DNA of 64,000 nt from Marifrigoribacter sp965178585 (GTDB taxonomy: Bacteria; Bacteroidota; Bacteroidia; Flavobacteriales; Flavobacteriaceae). Positions 54,701 through 63,601 of this stretch are shown here, in pieces (positions within the stretch are counted from its first letter, which is position 1; every line of letters starts with the position of its first letter). The stretch is from positions 186,001 to 250,000 of the forward strand of contig OZ238267.1 in NCBI GenBank assembly GCA_965178585.1. Direction: 5' to 3'. Position numbers and translations under genes: made by a program. The notes beneath the pieces were generated by a model. The model did not search any database. It was given only the letters and a program-made list of their open reading frames with translations, and was not told the origin of the DNA.

Positions 54701-55892
54701 CAGTGTCTCCTATAGAATTCACATTGGTAGTTCTTTCTTCTGAATATACTTGCGGTATTTTTGAAGCATTCTCTATCTGTGCTCTGGTTTGTCCAGCAGG
54801 AGGGGTATAAATACCTGTATATACTACTCTCCCAAAATCATCGTATTTAGTAAATAACCATTTTTTATTATCTTGTCTTAATTCTTCATCCTGAGTTAAA
54901 ATAGGGCGATCTAAATCATCGTAAATAATATATTCCCATCCTTTACTTGGTATTTTCTTATCTATAAGTCGGTTCCTTGAATCATACTTGTATTGGTAGC
55001 CTAAATTATCTAGTGCCGTTAAGTTAATTGCTTGACCACCAGTTAAAATATTATCTGAAGCCTCTGGTGAAAGCACATAAATCAAATTACCAAAATCATC
55101 GTAGACATAATAAGTATCGTGTGCTTGTCCGCTGTCAAATGTTCTTTTTAATACTACTTGACCTCTTTTGGTTTTAAATTCTTGAGTGGTATTATTATCT
55201 CCAGCAGTCCAATTCTCATCTTTTATTACATTCTTATATAATTCACCTGCGGTGTAATTACCAATATATTCTAAAGTAGGGTTTAAATAATCTCCATTTG
55301 TATAATTAACCGCAAAATATCTTACCTCTCCAGTTGCATTGGTTTTATATTCATATTTTATAGTATGTGGAGCTCCATAATTCGCTCTCCAATCTAAACC
55401 AGGTGCACCTTGTTCTAGTAGCCTAGAAGAGGGTGAGTCTTCCAATATTTTTTGCGCAAAAGGATTGTCCCAACCTGGCACATATCCTGGTGGTTGGTAA
55501 AAATCATTAGGAAATTTATTTTTATAATAATCCTTTAATTCATTTTCTAAACTTGTCCCATTAGAACCAGTATAATAATTACCATTATTTGACAACTCTG
55601 GATAAGGTAAATAATCTATTGGCATTCTACCAATAAGATCATAATTCATATGAGTTATTAAATCCTGTTTTTGATTTCCTGCTCTAAGAGAAATGCTTTG
55701 AATTGATCTTCCTAGTCCATCATAATAAGTAACATTTTCTATTTTATGATCAGAATTAATAGAATTATTTTCTATGTACGTATCTATATAGGGTTCTTGG
55801 TAACCAATTGAATGCACATAATTCTCTGTTGTGGTTTGTCCAATTACTACAATTGGGAATAAAACGAATATAAGTATATATAAATTTTTCAT
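51708..55892 (-). CDS. giant RHS-repeat protein B2 (DUF6443-like) with variable C-terminus
   Basis: This 1394-residue protein has a signal peptide (MKNLYILIFVLFPIVVIGQ). The N-terminus (ENVTYYDGLGRSIQSISLRA) matches the DUF6443 start of B1. YD repeats and many blocks shared with B1 follow (YYPFGLKQKGYNNIIQGGND), and the core is FRNYDAALGRWMNLDPLAED. The last 225 residues diverge fully from B1: acidic and Asn/Gly-rich, then TGNVSIVNNEATDYDWNLGG and a Phe/Thr/Pro-rich end. This switch exactly after the core is the usual sign of an exchangeable effector domain. No T9SS tail was seen. Confidence 0.85.
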   Translation of the reverse strand: MKNLYILIFVLFPIVVIGQTTTENYVHSIGYQEPYIDTYIENNSINSDHKIENVTYYDGLGRSIQSISLRAGNQKQDLITHMNYDLIGRMPIDYLPYPELSNNGNYYTGSNGTSLENELKDYYKNKFPNDFYQPPGYVPGWDNPFAQKILEDSPSSRLLEQGAPGLDWRANYGAPHTIKYEYKTNATGEVRYFAVNYTNGDYLNPTLEYIGNYTAGELYKNVIKDENWTAGDNNTTQEFKTKRGQVVLKRTFDSGQAHDTYYVYDDFGNLIYVLSPEASDNILTGGQAINLTALDNLGYQYKYDSRNRLIDKKIPSKGWEYIIYDDLDRPILTQDEELRQDNKKWLFTKYDDFGRVVYTGIYTPPAGQTRAQIENASKIPQVYSEERTTNVNSIGDTDLYYTNFTFPNVNLDLKVLTVSYYDNYVDTNNMTVPAMVYGTPTASNVKGLPTVSKVRVMDDTTNDWITSFTGYDDKGRAIYVRSVNEYLDSDDISYTQLDFTGKVIESTSTHSKGINPVIHTYDYFTYDHMGRMLKHQQKINDEQPQLISSNHYDELGQLIIKEVGGIAVLDGYTDLGNVDVTSDGLITSTNASEEWKATLKTKGEIPSEVSGGIDFIVEEDNRTLRVGLLKTSNSNLDPEYFDYGISLSYDNINNLNDVKIIVAGVEQTTSYGTYQTGDLFRVIRSSLSVKYYHNNNLLMTIDANSTPVLPTDHFDYPLVGKASFYGLGSISGLYLFGKNDGILQTVNYKYNIRGWLTDINNIDAGENKNDLDIYNDLFNFRINYNHPSDLVNGTPLYNGNISQTIWKTKIDEVKRDYLYSYDDLNRITGASGRQGENLNVSNNTDLQNVSYDKNGNIQSLKRYGWDNDGLMSGMWDDLTYTYTGNQLQKVSESIYYSLREYGFKDGINTGNDYDYDDNGNITKDENKGISSIIYNHLNLPEVVTISNSVGTGTITYTYDATGVKLKKVFHKNGVPDTHTEYAGNFVYSDNESVNNMHLQFFNHPEGYIIPTVVGGTRTEKSVTGFDGGSGTITYSDYNYVFQYKDHLGNVRLSYSDADLNGTIDPTTEIIEESNYYPFGLKQKGYNNIIQGGNDLAQNWKFGGKQYQEELDLNWYDFGFRNYDAALGRWMNLDPLAEDFIDLSPYNYTLNNPVFFIDPDGREAMAPIYDTGGNFLGTDDEGLQGQAIVMDKGDFTQGMSHDDALSKNQGTEGLENGAAVNNLVSHYDGLKDRPDYDGFVTRSEGIDWAKANPGALENPTADNTLYLDSSKLDFGNLSTSNFATVGNSEPQNLLNLGNLAASSVNDKLKGTVYALGRVDMILNNKTTGNVSIVNNEATDYDWNLGGSPLRKNLIRAERALNGLNNSHGFKTFYYGTGTLNKPSTFTPQFPTGNKL

Positions 55893-55904
55893 CTGGAAGG
55901 TCTT

Positions 55905-58900
55905 TTAGTTGTTGATTCTGTAGTTGTATCTATTCTCTGCCTCTACTTTTCCATCGGCATCTATAATGTATTTTAATCTATTCTCCTGATCGTATACATA
56001 TTTAACTCTATAGCCCTTAGAATCGGTTATAATACTTACTCCAATTAAGGGTATATAAGTAAAGGTTGTAATTTGAGCCTCTGGATAATTGTTTCGAAGT
56101 GCATCCAAGTCTGAAAGTAAATTGCTTTCAGAATAGTTTGTATCATCACTTTCTTGTTCTATAGCATCTATATCATTTTGACTAATGGAAGAATGAGCTA
56201 TATTCTCTAATTTGGCAACTACATGTTGACCATTATATCCCCAAATATAACTTGTTATTGCTCCATTGGGCTGAGATACACTAACCAAATTACCGTTTTG
56301 ATCATAGCTATTAAAGCTTACACGCTTTTCTAGATTATTCCCTGTTCCTCCTTTTTCAAACTTTATTGATTTTGGAGCCAGTAAATATTTTTGAACAGGG
56401 CTGCCATAAACATCAATTCCACCCCAATTATAAAACTCTGTTTTTTGAGTTTGTAATAATTCTTTTGGATTGGATCCTTCTTTTTGAAAAGTTTGAACTT
56501 GTATAGGTGTACTTTCTTTATTTTCAGCAATAAGATCAACATTAATAAGATCCGTTAAGTCATCTTCAGGGTAACTGTACTCTGTAAGTATGGTTTTATT
56601 ATCTATACTAGTATTAACTGAAGTTTCTCTAAGTAAATAATTTACAGTATCATCATAGGTCATATCAGTAGTTGTCCCTACTGCTGTTCCATCAAGATAT
56701 TGGACTTCCGTTTTACTTTGTGCACTCTGGTTCTTAAGATGTGTATAAGACCCAGTAGGCTTCATCATTGCATAAGCCTCATCTTGTAAAATAGCAATGT
56801 CACCATTAGGTATACTAATGCCAGGAGCATCAACACCACCACTATTATTTATAATTCCTTGTTCATAATCAAAAGCAACTTTATTATTTGAATTATATTT
56901 TAGTTTTAAAAAATATTGACGATACTCAGGATACTCAGTAATGGTGTAATTTGTATTATAAAAAATAGTTGGATCTGTAGTATAAGTGTGTGATACTGAT
57001 TCTACACCTTGATTTGCAGCGTTTTTTACGGTGCTTGACTTTAATTTACCCTTTTCTATATTCTCAAAATAATGCTTACGAAATGGAAAAAATTCTTCTA
57101 TCACATAACCATTAAAATTATTTTCAATAAACCCTGATAGTTCATTATAAAACCTATGTACAGTGGATCCATATGATGCTTGCCCCGAGGAAGGATTGAC
57201 CATCGTCTCAGTAACGGTACCATAACTAATATATGGCTGACCACTTAGTGCCGGCTGTGCCATTCGAACATAAGCTGTTTTAGTATCAAAAATTCCATTA
57301 TTAACTTCTCTTATATAGGGGTAAGGATTTGTATAGGTTAGAATAGGCTCAAAATTTTTAACCAAGTCTGAATAGGTAAATGTCTTTTTTGTTGCAATAT
57401 CATTTTGATCGGTATAATTTATTAGGGATGCAATGCGCAATCCATCAAAATTATCTGTGCCGTTAGTGTGCCGCTCATAATTAAATTCTGTATATCCTCC
57501 TTGAGGATAATGCACCTTAGTTAAGATTCCAACTTTAGCACTAGCTAAATCAAAATCTCTTATAGCTCCTGCGAAAAGATATGTACCTGTGTCCCATTTA
57601 GGATATAAAACAGAATTATTATCCTCTCCATTGTAATAACCAAATCGATCCTGTGCTTTTGAATCTCTAGTTGGCATATCGCTAGCATTATGATAATCAA
57701 AACTATATTCTTTTTGATGGTTATATCCTGATTGACCATAGCCATTTCCTGAAATTTCAATTTTATCAAGTTTTAATCGTAGCTCTTTTGTAGGGTCTCC
57801 ATTATTCTGACCAAAATAAGTATGATTAAAGTTAAAATGATTGATAGTATTGCCAGTTATTGGATCTTTTACAGTAATTGATTCTATAGCAGAATCAATA
57901 CTCAAATCTAATCTGCTTTTTAGTGTTATATCTATGATGGTCTTTCCATTATGCTTTACACTGGTCAATACTTTTTGTTTTATTTTATATTGATGACTTG
58001 GATTTATTTCTTGTTCAATATTATCTTCTTGATATTTTGGAGGAATGTTTTTATATTGAGTTACCCATAATACAACATCATCTTGCCAATCACCTAAATC
58101 AGTATAACTAAAGTCATAAACATCTTTCCCATTTGCAGATACTACTTTGGTAAGTAACCAAGAAGAAATGTAATCCATATTAATTGCTATTGGACTATGA
58201 TTACTGCTTCCTGAATCATCTGAATGACTTGAATTAGTAATTTCGTGATCATAAAATGAATAGATAGTTCCTTTTTCATCTATTACCTCCCAATAACTTC
58301 CATAATTACTTACTTTCAATCTTGGATTATTAACAGGAGTTGCTACTAAACTATTGCTATTATCTTCATCTATTATTGTTAATATATGATCATTTAAACC
58401 TAAACCATTAATGTCATAACTATCCAAAGCAATATCTAATTTCCCTAATTGAACATCTGCTATAAAATCAAAATAATCCCTAGCGTCATTTACGTCAGTA
58501 AATTCAATATCTTGATATTGATTATCCATATTATGGACAAAAAATATATCCTTATATTCTACATATTGATCTCTTTTGTTAGTATCACCATATATTGTTG
58601 TGTAGGGGTTTTCTATGAAGGTATAACTGTCTGCTTTATCATTTAAATTTCTAGTAACTCTAGCTCCTAAATTTAAATTCCACCCCAGTCCAACATTTGA
58701 AGCAATATCAGCTACTTTTCTATTGTCCATATTATAGGTTAGCGAAATTGGAATATCAAATTCAATTCCTTTATAGGTATAAAGCGGAACCGATACATTG
58801 GTTTTTCCTAGTCGTAAATCAATTGGTACATCCCCATAACTAGAAAAAGCACTTGCCTCTGGAGAATTAGGAACACTAACACTTTTATTTATTTCTGCAT

Positions 58901-58976
58901 TATAATCAAAAGGGGTTTGTGAAAAACTGTTGAAACTAATCAGCAGTAATACTAGAATTGACAGACGTACTTTCAT
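55905..58976 (-). CDS. giant secreted YD-repeat protein A2
   Basis: This 1023-residue protein has a signal peptide (MKVRLSILVLLLISFNSFSQ) and the same N-terminal block as A1 (VSVPNSPEASAFSSYGDVPI, LGKTNVSVPLYTYKGIEFDI). It ends soon after the last YD unit (VKYVYDQENRLKYIIDADGK), without the C-terminal Ig/PKD-like domains of A1. It is followed 12 bp on by B2. The conserved promoter block copy 3 lies directly upstream. A and B proteins occur as a pair twice here, so they probably act together. Confidence 0.8.
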   Translation of the reverse strand: MKVRLSILVLLLISFNSFSQTPFDYNAEINKSVSVPNSPEASAFSSYGDVPIDLRLGKTNVSVPLYTYKGIEFDIPISLTYNMDNRKVADIASNVGLGWNLNLGARVTRNLNDKADSYTFIENPYTTIYGDTNKRDQYVEYKDIFFVHNMDNQYQDIEFTDVNDARDYFDFIADVQLGKLDIALDSYDINGLGLNDHILTIIDEDNSNSLVATPVNNPRLKVSNYGSYWEVIDEKGTIYSFYDHEITNSSHSDDSGSSNHSPIAINMDYISSWLLTKVVSANGKDVYDFSYTDLGDWQDDVVLWVTQYKNIPPKYQEDNIEQEINPSHQYKIKQKVLTSVKHNGKTIIDITLKSRLDLSIDSAIESITVKDPITGNTINHFNFNHTYFGQNNGDPTKELRLKLDKIEISGNGYGQSGYNHQKEYSFDYHNASDMPTRDSKAQDRFGYYNGEDNNSVLYPKWDTGTYLFAGAIRDFDLASAKVGILTKVHYPQGGYTEFNYERHTNGTDNFDGLRIASLINYTDQNDIATKKTFTYSDLVKNFEPILTYTNPYPYIREVNNGIFDTKTAYVRMAQPALSGQPYISYGTVTETMVNPSSGQASYGSTVHRFYNELSGFIENNFNGYVIEEFFPFRKHYFENIEKGKLKSSTVKNAANQGVESVSHTYTTDPTIFYNTNYTITEYPEYRQYFLKLKYNSNNKVAFDYEQGIINNSGGVDAPGISIPNGDIAILQDEAYAMMKPTGSYTHLKNQSAQSKTEVQYLDGTAVGTTTDMTYDDTVNYLLRETSVNTSIDNKTILTEYSYPEDDLTDLINVDLIAENKESTPIQVQTFQKEGSNPKELLQTQKTEFYNWGGIDVYGSPVQKYLLAPKSIKFEKGGTGNNLEKRVSFNSYDQNGNLVSVSQPNGAITSYIWGYNGQHVVAKLENIAHSSISQNDIDAIEQESDDTNYSESNLLSDLDALRNNYPEAQITTFTYIPLIGVSIITDSKGYRVKYVYDQENRLKYIIDADGKVEAENRYNYRINN

Positions 58977-59001
58977 AATCTTGTTTTTATAATTAAAAAA
59001 A

Positions 59002-59055
59002 CAAAATTAAAGACTCGATTCAATTCAAAATGTATCACCCTGATATGTTTTGGTG
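59002..59055 (-). promoter_or_regulatory. conserved promoter block, copy 3
   Basis: On the minus strand CACCAAAACATATCAGGGTG is followed by 27 bp and then TAATTTTG (59002-59009 in plus coordinates), a full match to the Bacteroidota -7 box. The ATG of A2 lies 26 bp further on. CAAAACATA is loosely mirrored by TACATTTTG, as in copy 1. Confidence 0.75.
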
Positions 59056-59153
59056 AAATAGTTTTAAATTTTTTAAAAAAGTTGAAATTAATAATAGATT
59101 AGAAGGTTTTAAATAGATATTCTCAATCGATGCTCAAACCTTTATACATCTTT

Positions 59154-59229
59154 ATTACTCCATACTACTATTTTGACAATTAAATAAGAGTTGAAAAACT
59201 CCGTATTACTCCACATTACTCCATATCAC
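59154..59229. repeat. short direct ATTACTCCA repeats
   Basis: ATTACTCCATAC at 59154 and TATTACTCCACATTACTCCA from 59204 give three copies of ATTACTCCA within 75 bp. They lie in a non-coding stretch left of the tRNA. No function assigned. Confidence 0.4.
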
Positions 59230-59269
59230 TGTATTACAGCTACGTTCATGTGGGACCACAAAATTAGAT

Positions 59270-59298
59270 AAAGCCTTACAGAGATGTGAGGCTTTTTT
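59270..59298 (+). terminator. hairpin terminator
   Basis: AAAGCCTTACA pairs with TGTGAGGCTTT across GAGA, with one G-U pair and T-run behind. There is no plus-strand gene directly upstream, so it may belong to a lost gene or an element end. Confidence 0.5.
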
Positions 59299-59535
59299 AG
59301 TTCTTTATATGAGATATTGACTGTATAAATTTATTAAAATATTGTTCAAAAATATATTTATCAGCTTGCTGTTTTGTTATTAAAGGCTACTTGTTTTACG
59401 CTCTAATATGCTGTGGTTTAAATGCTTTTGTAGCATCAATAATAATTTAATTTGTTCCTTATAATTTAATGCAAAAAAATATTTTTAAAACATCGTTTGC
59501 TTTCATAGTAATTATATATATTTGCCAAAAATTAT

Positions 59536-59609
59536 GGCGTGGTAGCTCAGCCGGTTAGAGCGCAGCATTCATAATGCTGAGGTCGCGTGTTCGAGTCACG
59601 CTCACGCTA
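59536..59609 (+). tRNA. tRNA-Met (anticodon CAT)
   Basis: A full cloverleaf is visible. The acceptor GGCGTGG pairs with TCACGCT (two G-U pairs), the D-stem begins GCTC and the anticodon stem CAGCA/TGCTG holds the loop TTCATAA. The T-arm is GCGTG-TTCGAGT-CACGC and the discriminator A is at 59609. CCA is not encoded. The CAT anticodon could also be the lysidine-modified Ile tRNA, but the elongator Met form fits best. Confidence 0.9.
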
Positions 59610-59840
59610 CATTTTTTTTGTAACATTTGCAATTGCTTTTTTTCTTTACTTGAAAGCAATCTTTTCAACTCCAAATACATTAACTGCATTCAATAATCAT
59701 TTTTTCCATTTTTCATCAATATTTATTAGAAATTAAATAGTGTTTTTTTAAAAAATCTAAATATTAATACTTCGAACATCCTAATTTTATTGGCTTTTAG
59801 AAATATTTAACATAATTAATTAGTGCGATTAGTGCTTTAA

Positions 59841-59873
59841 TTTGCAAAATTAATAGTATTACTATTATATTTG
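59841..59873 (+). promoter_or_regulatory. TetR promoter with embedded 17-bp palindrome
   Basis: TTTG (59841-59844) and TATATTTG (59866-59873) are 21 bp apart, matching the Bacteroidota promoter consensus. Between and overlapping them lies TAATAGTA-T-TACTATTA (59851-59867), a perfect palindrome well suited as the TetR autoregulatory operator; a partial second copy (ATAGTATTAATA) follows downstream. Confidence 0.7.
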
Positions 59874-59894
59874 CGAACTGAAATAGTATTAATA

Positions 59895-60584
59895 ATGGAT
59901 CAACTATTAGCAAGTTTTAAAATTACAGTACAAGATTCTATCTATAATAAAGATCCAGAATCTTCAGATTTAGGAAAACGTATTATAAGAAATAGTATTG
60001 AGTTGATTGACGAAATAGGATTTGATGCCTTTACTTTTAAAAAACTAGGACTTAAAATTAAATCTAATGAGAGTTCTATTTATAGGTATTTTGATAATAA
60101 ACACAAGCTGTTAATTTATTTGTCGAGTTGGTATTGGGCTTGGTTAGAATATCAATTAGTAATTGAAACTCATAGTATTAATGATACAGATAAAAAATTA
60201 ATAAAAGCTATTAAAGTGGTTTCTAAACCTATTGAGGAAGACTCTAAATATACCCATGTAAATGAGGTGCTTTTAAATAAAATAATGATTAGTGAAGGCT
60301 TAAAATCTTTTTTAACTAAAGAGGTAGATAAAGAAAATCAGGAAGGATATTTTTTAGTATATAAAAGATTAATTACTCGAATTAAGAAAATGATAGCTCA
60401 AGTTAATCCCGATTATCCATATGCTGCAAGTTTAGCGAGTACCATTTTAGAAACTGCAATTCATCAGCACTTTTTAAAAGATCACTTTGTAAGTATAACA
60501 GACTGTAATGGAAAAGTAACACCAACTCATTTTATCATCGATTTAGTAAAAAAAACATTAAAAACAGATAAAAATGGAGCCTAA
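59895..60584 (+). CDS. TetR/AcrR-family transcriptional regulator
   Basis: From the ATG at 59895 the protein has 229 residues. An N-terminal TetR HTH at about 23-70 (RIIRNSIELIDEIGFDAFTF, then LKIKSNESSIYRYFDNKHKL) is followed by a helical ligand/dimer domain. An upstream TTG would add 8 residues but lies inside the promoter box, so it was rejected. It overlaps the ABC gene by 11 bp, so it is co-transcribed with the exporter it presumably represses through the palindrome at 59851. Confidence 0.85.
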   Translation: MDQLLASFKITVQDSIYNKDPESSDLGKRIIRNSIELIDEIGFDAFTFKKLGLKIKSNESSIYRYFDNKHKLLIYLSSWYWAWLEYQLVIETHSINDTDKKLIKAIKVVSKPIEEDSKYTHVNEVLLNKIMISEGLKSFLTKEVDKENQEGYFLVYKRLITRIKKMIAQVNPDYPYAASLASTILETAIHQHFLKDHFVSITDCNGKVTPTHFIIDLVKKTLKTDKNGA

Positions 60585-62232
60585 AAAATTGACCCCTTGG
60601 AGCCGTTTTATTGGATTATTGTCTTTAGAACGAAAAGATATTTTACAGATTTTCTACTATGCAGTTTTCTCAGGATTAGTAGCACTTTCATTACCCTTAG
60701 GTATTCAGGCTATAATCAACCTCATTCAAGGTGCTCAAATCTCTACTTCTTGGATAGTCTTGGTTTTTTTGGTTACTCTGGGCGTAATTTTTACAGGTGT
60801 TTTACAATTAATGCAGTTAAGGATAATTGAAACCATTCAACAACGAATATTTACAAAAGCCTCTTTTGAATTAAGTTTTCGGTTTCCAAAAATAAAAATG
60901 GAAGAACTCAGAGAGTATTATCCGCCAGAATTGGCAAATCGGTTCTTCGATACCTTAACCATCCAAAAAGGTTTGTCTAAAATATTAATCGATGTTCCAG
61001 CTGCATTATTGCAGATTATTTTCGCGCTGATATTACTTTCATTTTACCATCCGTTTTTTATTTTCTTTGGGCTAGCATTATTAATAACGGTTTATTTTGT
61101 ATTTCAACATACAGCAAAAAAAGGCTTAATTACAAGTTTAGAAGAATCTAAGTTTAAATACAAAGTGGCTCATTGGATTCAAGAAGTTGCTCGATCTGTT
61201 ATCAGTTTTAAGCTTTCTGGAAAAACAAGTTTGGCTATAGAAAAAAATGATGGTTTAGTTGCAAAATATTTAAAAGCAAGAGAAAGTCATTTTAAAATTA
61301 TTAAACTTCAATTTATAAAACTAATAGGATTTAAAGCAATTATTACTGCTGGTTTATTAATTATAGGTGGTGTTTTAGTACTGAATCAAAAATTAAATAT
61401 TGGTCAGTTTGTTGCTGCAGAAATTATTATTCTTTTGGTTATTAATTCTGTAGAGAAACTTATTCTTGGTTTAGAAACCTTATACGATATGCTAACTTCC
61501 ATCGAAAAGTTAGGTCAAGTTGTAGATAAACCATTGGAATCTCAAGAAGGTGAAATGCTTGAATTTGACTCAGAAATGACTATTCAATTAGAAAATAATT
61601 CCTATAAAGTTCCTAATAGAGAAAAATATATTTTAGAAGACATTTCCTTAAACATAAACTCGAAAAGTAGAATACTAATACAAGGGGAAAGTGGATCTGG
61701 AAAATCTAGTCTTTTACGAATGATTTCTGGATTAATTAAACCTACTGAAGGAAATATGTATGTAAACAATCTTAATATAAATGGTATTCATCTTAATTAT
61801 TATCGATCGCAATTAGGATTATCGTTATCTGAAGAATTTCCTTTTGAGGGTACCTTAAGAGAAAATCTCACTTTCAGAAATACCGCAATAACAGATCAAA
61901 AAATTACAGAAGTGCTCCAAATAGTTGGATTGGTGAAGTTTTTAAAAGAATTACCAAAAGGACTCAATACTGTTTTATATCCAGAAGGTAAGAGAGTTTC
62001 TTATACTATTGCAAAAAAGATTGTATTAGCTAGAGCTATTTTAAAACAACCTCAAGTAATTATTTTGGAAGATGCTTTAGATCAATTTAGTGTTGAAGAA
62101 ACAAAAGTTATAATAGATTATTTATGCCAACCATCAAACCCTTGGGGTTTATTAGTTGTAAGTAGTAATGAATATTGGAAAACCTATTGTAAAGAAGTTA
62201 TCCAAATGAAAGAAGGAAAAATTATATCGTAA
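60574..62232 (+). CDS. ABC exporter (fused TMD-NBD) with degenerate nucleotide-binding motifs
   Basis: This 552-residue HlyB/MsbA-type half-transporter has TM helices in the first 300 residues and an NBD at about 335-552. Walker A is intact (GESGSGKSS, about 371-379). The signature reads RVSYTIAKK instead of LSGGQ, and Walker B reads IILEDALDQF with Glu499-Asp500, the reverse of the usual Asp-Glu. The H-loop His is replaced (VVSSNEYW). ATP binding is likely but hydrolysis may be weak, unless it pairs with another subunit. No peptidase C39 domain is present. It stands with HlyD- and TolC-like genes. Confidence 0.85.
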   Translation: MEPKKLTPWSRFIGLLSLERKDILQIFYYAVFSGLVALSLPLGIQAIINLIQGAQISTSWIVLVFLVTLGVIFTGVLQLMQLRIIETIQQRIFTKASFELSFRFPKIKMEELREYYPPELANRFFDTLTIQKGLSKILIDVPAALLQIIFALILLSFYHPFFIFFGLALLITVYFVFQHTAKKGLITSLEESKFKYKVAHWIQEVARSVISFKLSGKTSLAIEKNDGLVAKYLKARESHFKIIKLQFIKLIGFKAIITAGLLIIGGVLVLNQKLNIGQFVAAEIIILLVINSVEKLILGLETLYDMLTSIEKLGQVVDKPLESQEGEMLEFDSEMTIQLENNSYKVPNREKYILEDISLNINSKSRILIQGESGSGKSSLLRMISGLIKPTEGNMYVNNLNINGIHLNYYRSQLGLSLSEEFPFEGTLRENLTFRNTAITDQKITEVLQIVGLVKFLKELPKGLNTVLYPEGKRVSYTIAKKIVLARAILKQPQVIILEDALDQFSVEETKVIIDYLCQPSNPWGLLVVSSNEYWKTYCKEVIQMKEGKIIS

Positions 62233-62244
62233 AAAAGCTGCTGT

Positions 62245-63594
62245 ATGTTAAATATTTCAAATAATCCACTTTATAAAAAAGTTGATCTTTCTAATTTTGA
62301 ATCAGGCAAACTTGTAACAGATAAAAGGTACTATGTACAATTTAATAAGCTATTAATTATCTTTTTAATAATTATTTTAATAGCTATGTTTTTACCTTGG
62401 ACTCAAAACATTACCGGTAAAGGCTTTGTTACCACTTTAAAACCAAGTCAAAGACCTCAAACCATACAAACTGCTATTCCTGGAAGAATAGAGCAATGGT
62501 TTGTTCAAGAGGGTAATTTTGTAAAAAAAGGGGACACTATATTAAGGGTTTCTGAGATTAAAAGCGACTATTTTGATGATAAACTAATAGAGAGAACAGG
62601 AAATCAAATTGATGCGAAATCATTATCTGTAGAAGCTTATCAAGGAAAAGTAAAAGCCCTTGAAAATCAAACGAAAGCTCTTTTAAACGAGCAAAATTTA
62701 AAACTAAAACAGGCAAAAAATAAATTACAGCAAGCGAAGTTAAAAGTAAAAAGCGATAGTATAGAATTAGAAGCAGCTATGACAAATAGTACAATAGCAA
62801 AAACACAATACGATCGAACAATTACTTTGCAAGAAGAAGGACTAAAAGCAACAAAAGATGTTGAAGAGAAAAGATTAAAATTGCAGAGTGCTCAAGCAAA
62901 ATTCATTTCACAAGAAAACAAATTATTAGAAAATAAAAACAAAGTAATTAATGCTGAAATTGAAATATCTCGTGTTAGGGCATCTTATTCCGATAAAATT
63001 TCGAAATCGCAAAGCGAATTGTTTACAGCAATGTCTTCCCAATATAATACAGAAGCAGAAGTATCTAAATTAGAGAATAGCTTTTCAAATTATTCGAAAA
63101 GAAATTCACTTCAATTTATTACAGCACCACAAGATGGTTACATAAACAAAACCTTAAAGGGAGGTGTTGGAGAAACTTTTAAAGAAGGGGAGAGTTTAGT
63201 CACTATCATGCCTGCTAATTATGATTTAGCTGTGGAAACTTATGTAAATCCTATCGACTTGCCTCTTATTCATATTGGTGAAAAAGTTCGTGTTCAATTT
63301 GATGGCTGGCCTGCAATTGTATTTAGTGGATGGGAAAGTGTTTCCTATGGTACTTATGGAGCTAAAGTAGTTGCAATTGAAAATTACATAAGTGAAAATG
63401 GAATGTATAGAATTCTTTTATCTCCAGATGATGAGGATCATGAATGGCCAAAAGATATAAGAGTTGGATCTGGAACAAAAACGATAGCGCTTTTAAATGA
63501 TGTTCCAATCTGGTACGAGTTATGGCGTCAATTAAATGGGTTCCCACCAGATTTTTACACTCCTAAAAATAATGAAAAACAAGCAAAAAAATAA
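62245..63594 (+). CDS. HlyD-family membrane fusion protein
   Basis: This 449-residue protein has one TM helix (LIIFLIIILIAMFLPWTQNI, about 34-52). A lipoyl-like half follows (AIPGRIEQWFVQEGNFVKKG), then a long coiled coil (about 120-275) and the second lipoyl half plus beta-barrel (APQDGYINKTLKGGVGETFK, VETYVNPIDLPLIHIGEKVR). It bridges the ABC protein and the outer-membrane channel. Spacing to the ABC gene is 12 bp. Confidence 0.9.
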   Translation: MLNISNNPLYKKVDLSNFESGKLVTDKRYYVQFNKLLIIFLIIILIAMFLPWTQNITGKGFVTTLKPSQRPQTIQTAIPGRIEQWFVQEGNFVKKGDTILRVSEIKSDYFDDKLIERTGNQIDAKSLSVEAYQGKVKALENQTKALLNEQNLKLKQAKNKLQQAKLKVKSDSIELEAAMTNSTIAKTQYDRTITLQEEGLKATKDVEEKRLKLQSAQAKFISQENKLLENKNKVINAEIEISRVRASYSDKISKSQSELFTAMSSQYNTEAEVSKLENSFSNYSKRNSLQFITAPQDGYINKTLKGGVGETFKEGESLVTIMPANYDLAVETYVNPIDLPLIHIGEKVRVQFDGWPAIVFSGWESVSYGTYGAKVVAIENYISENGMYRILLSPDDEDHEWPKDIRVGSGTKTIALLNDVPIWYELWRQLNGFPPDFYTPKNNEKQAKK

Positions 63595-63601
63595 TTTCGT
63601 G

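Noticed and set aside
59536..59609. tRNA-Ile (lysidine type) instead of tRNA-Met
   Set aside because: The CAT anticodon allows it, but the body resembles elongator tRNA-Met; it could not be settled without a covariance-model score.
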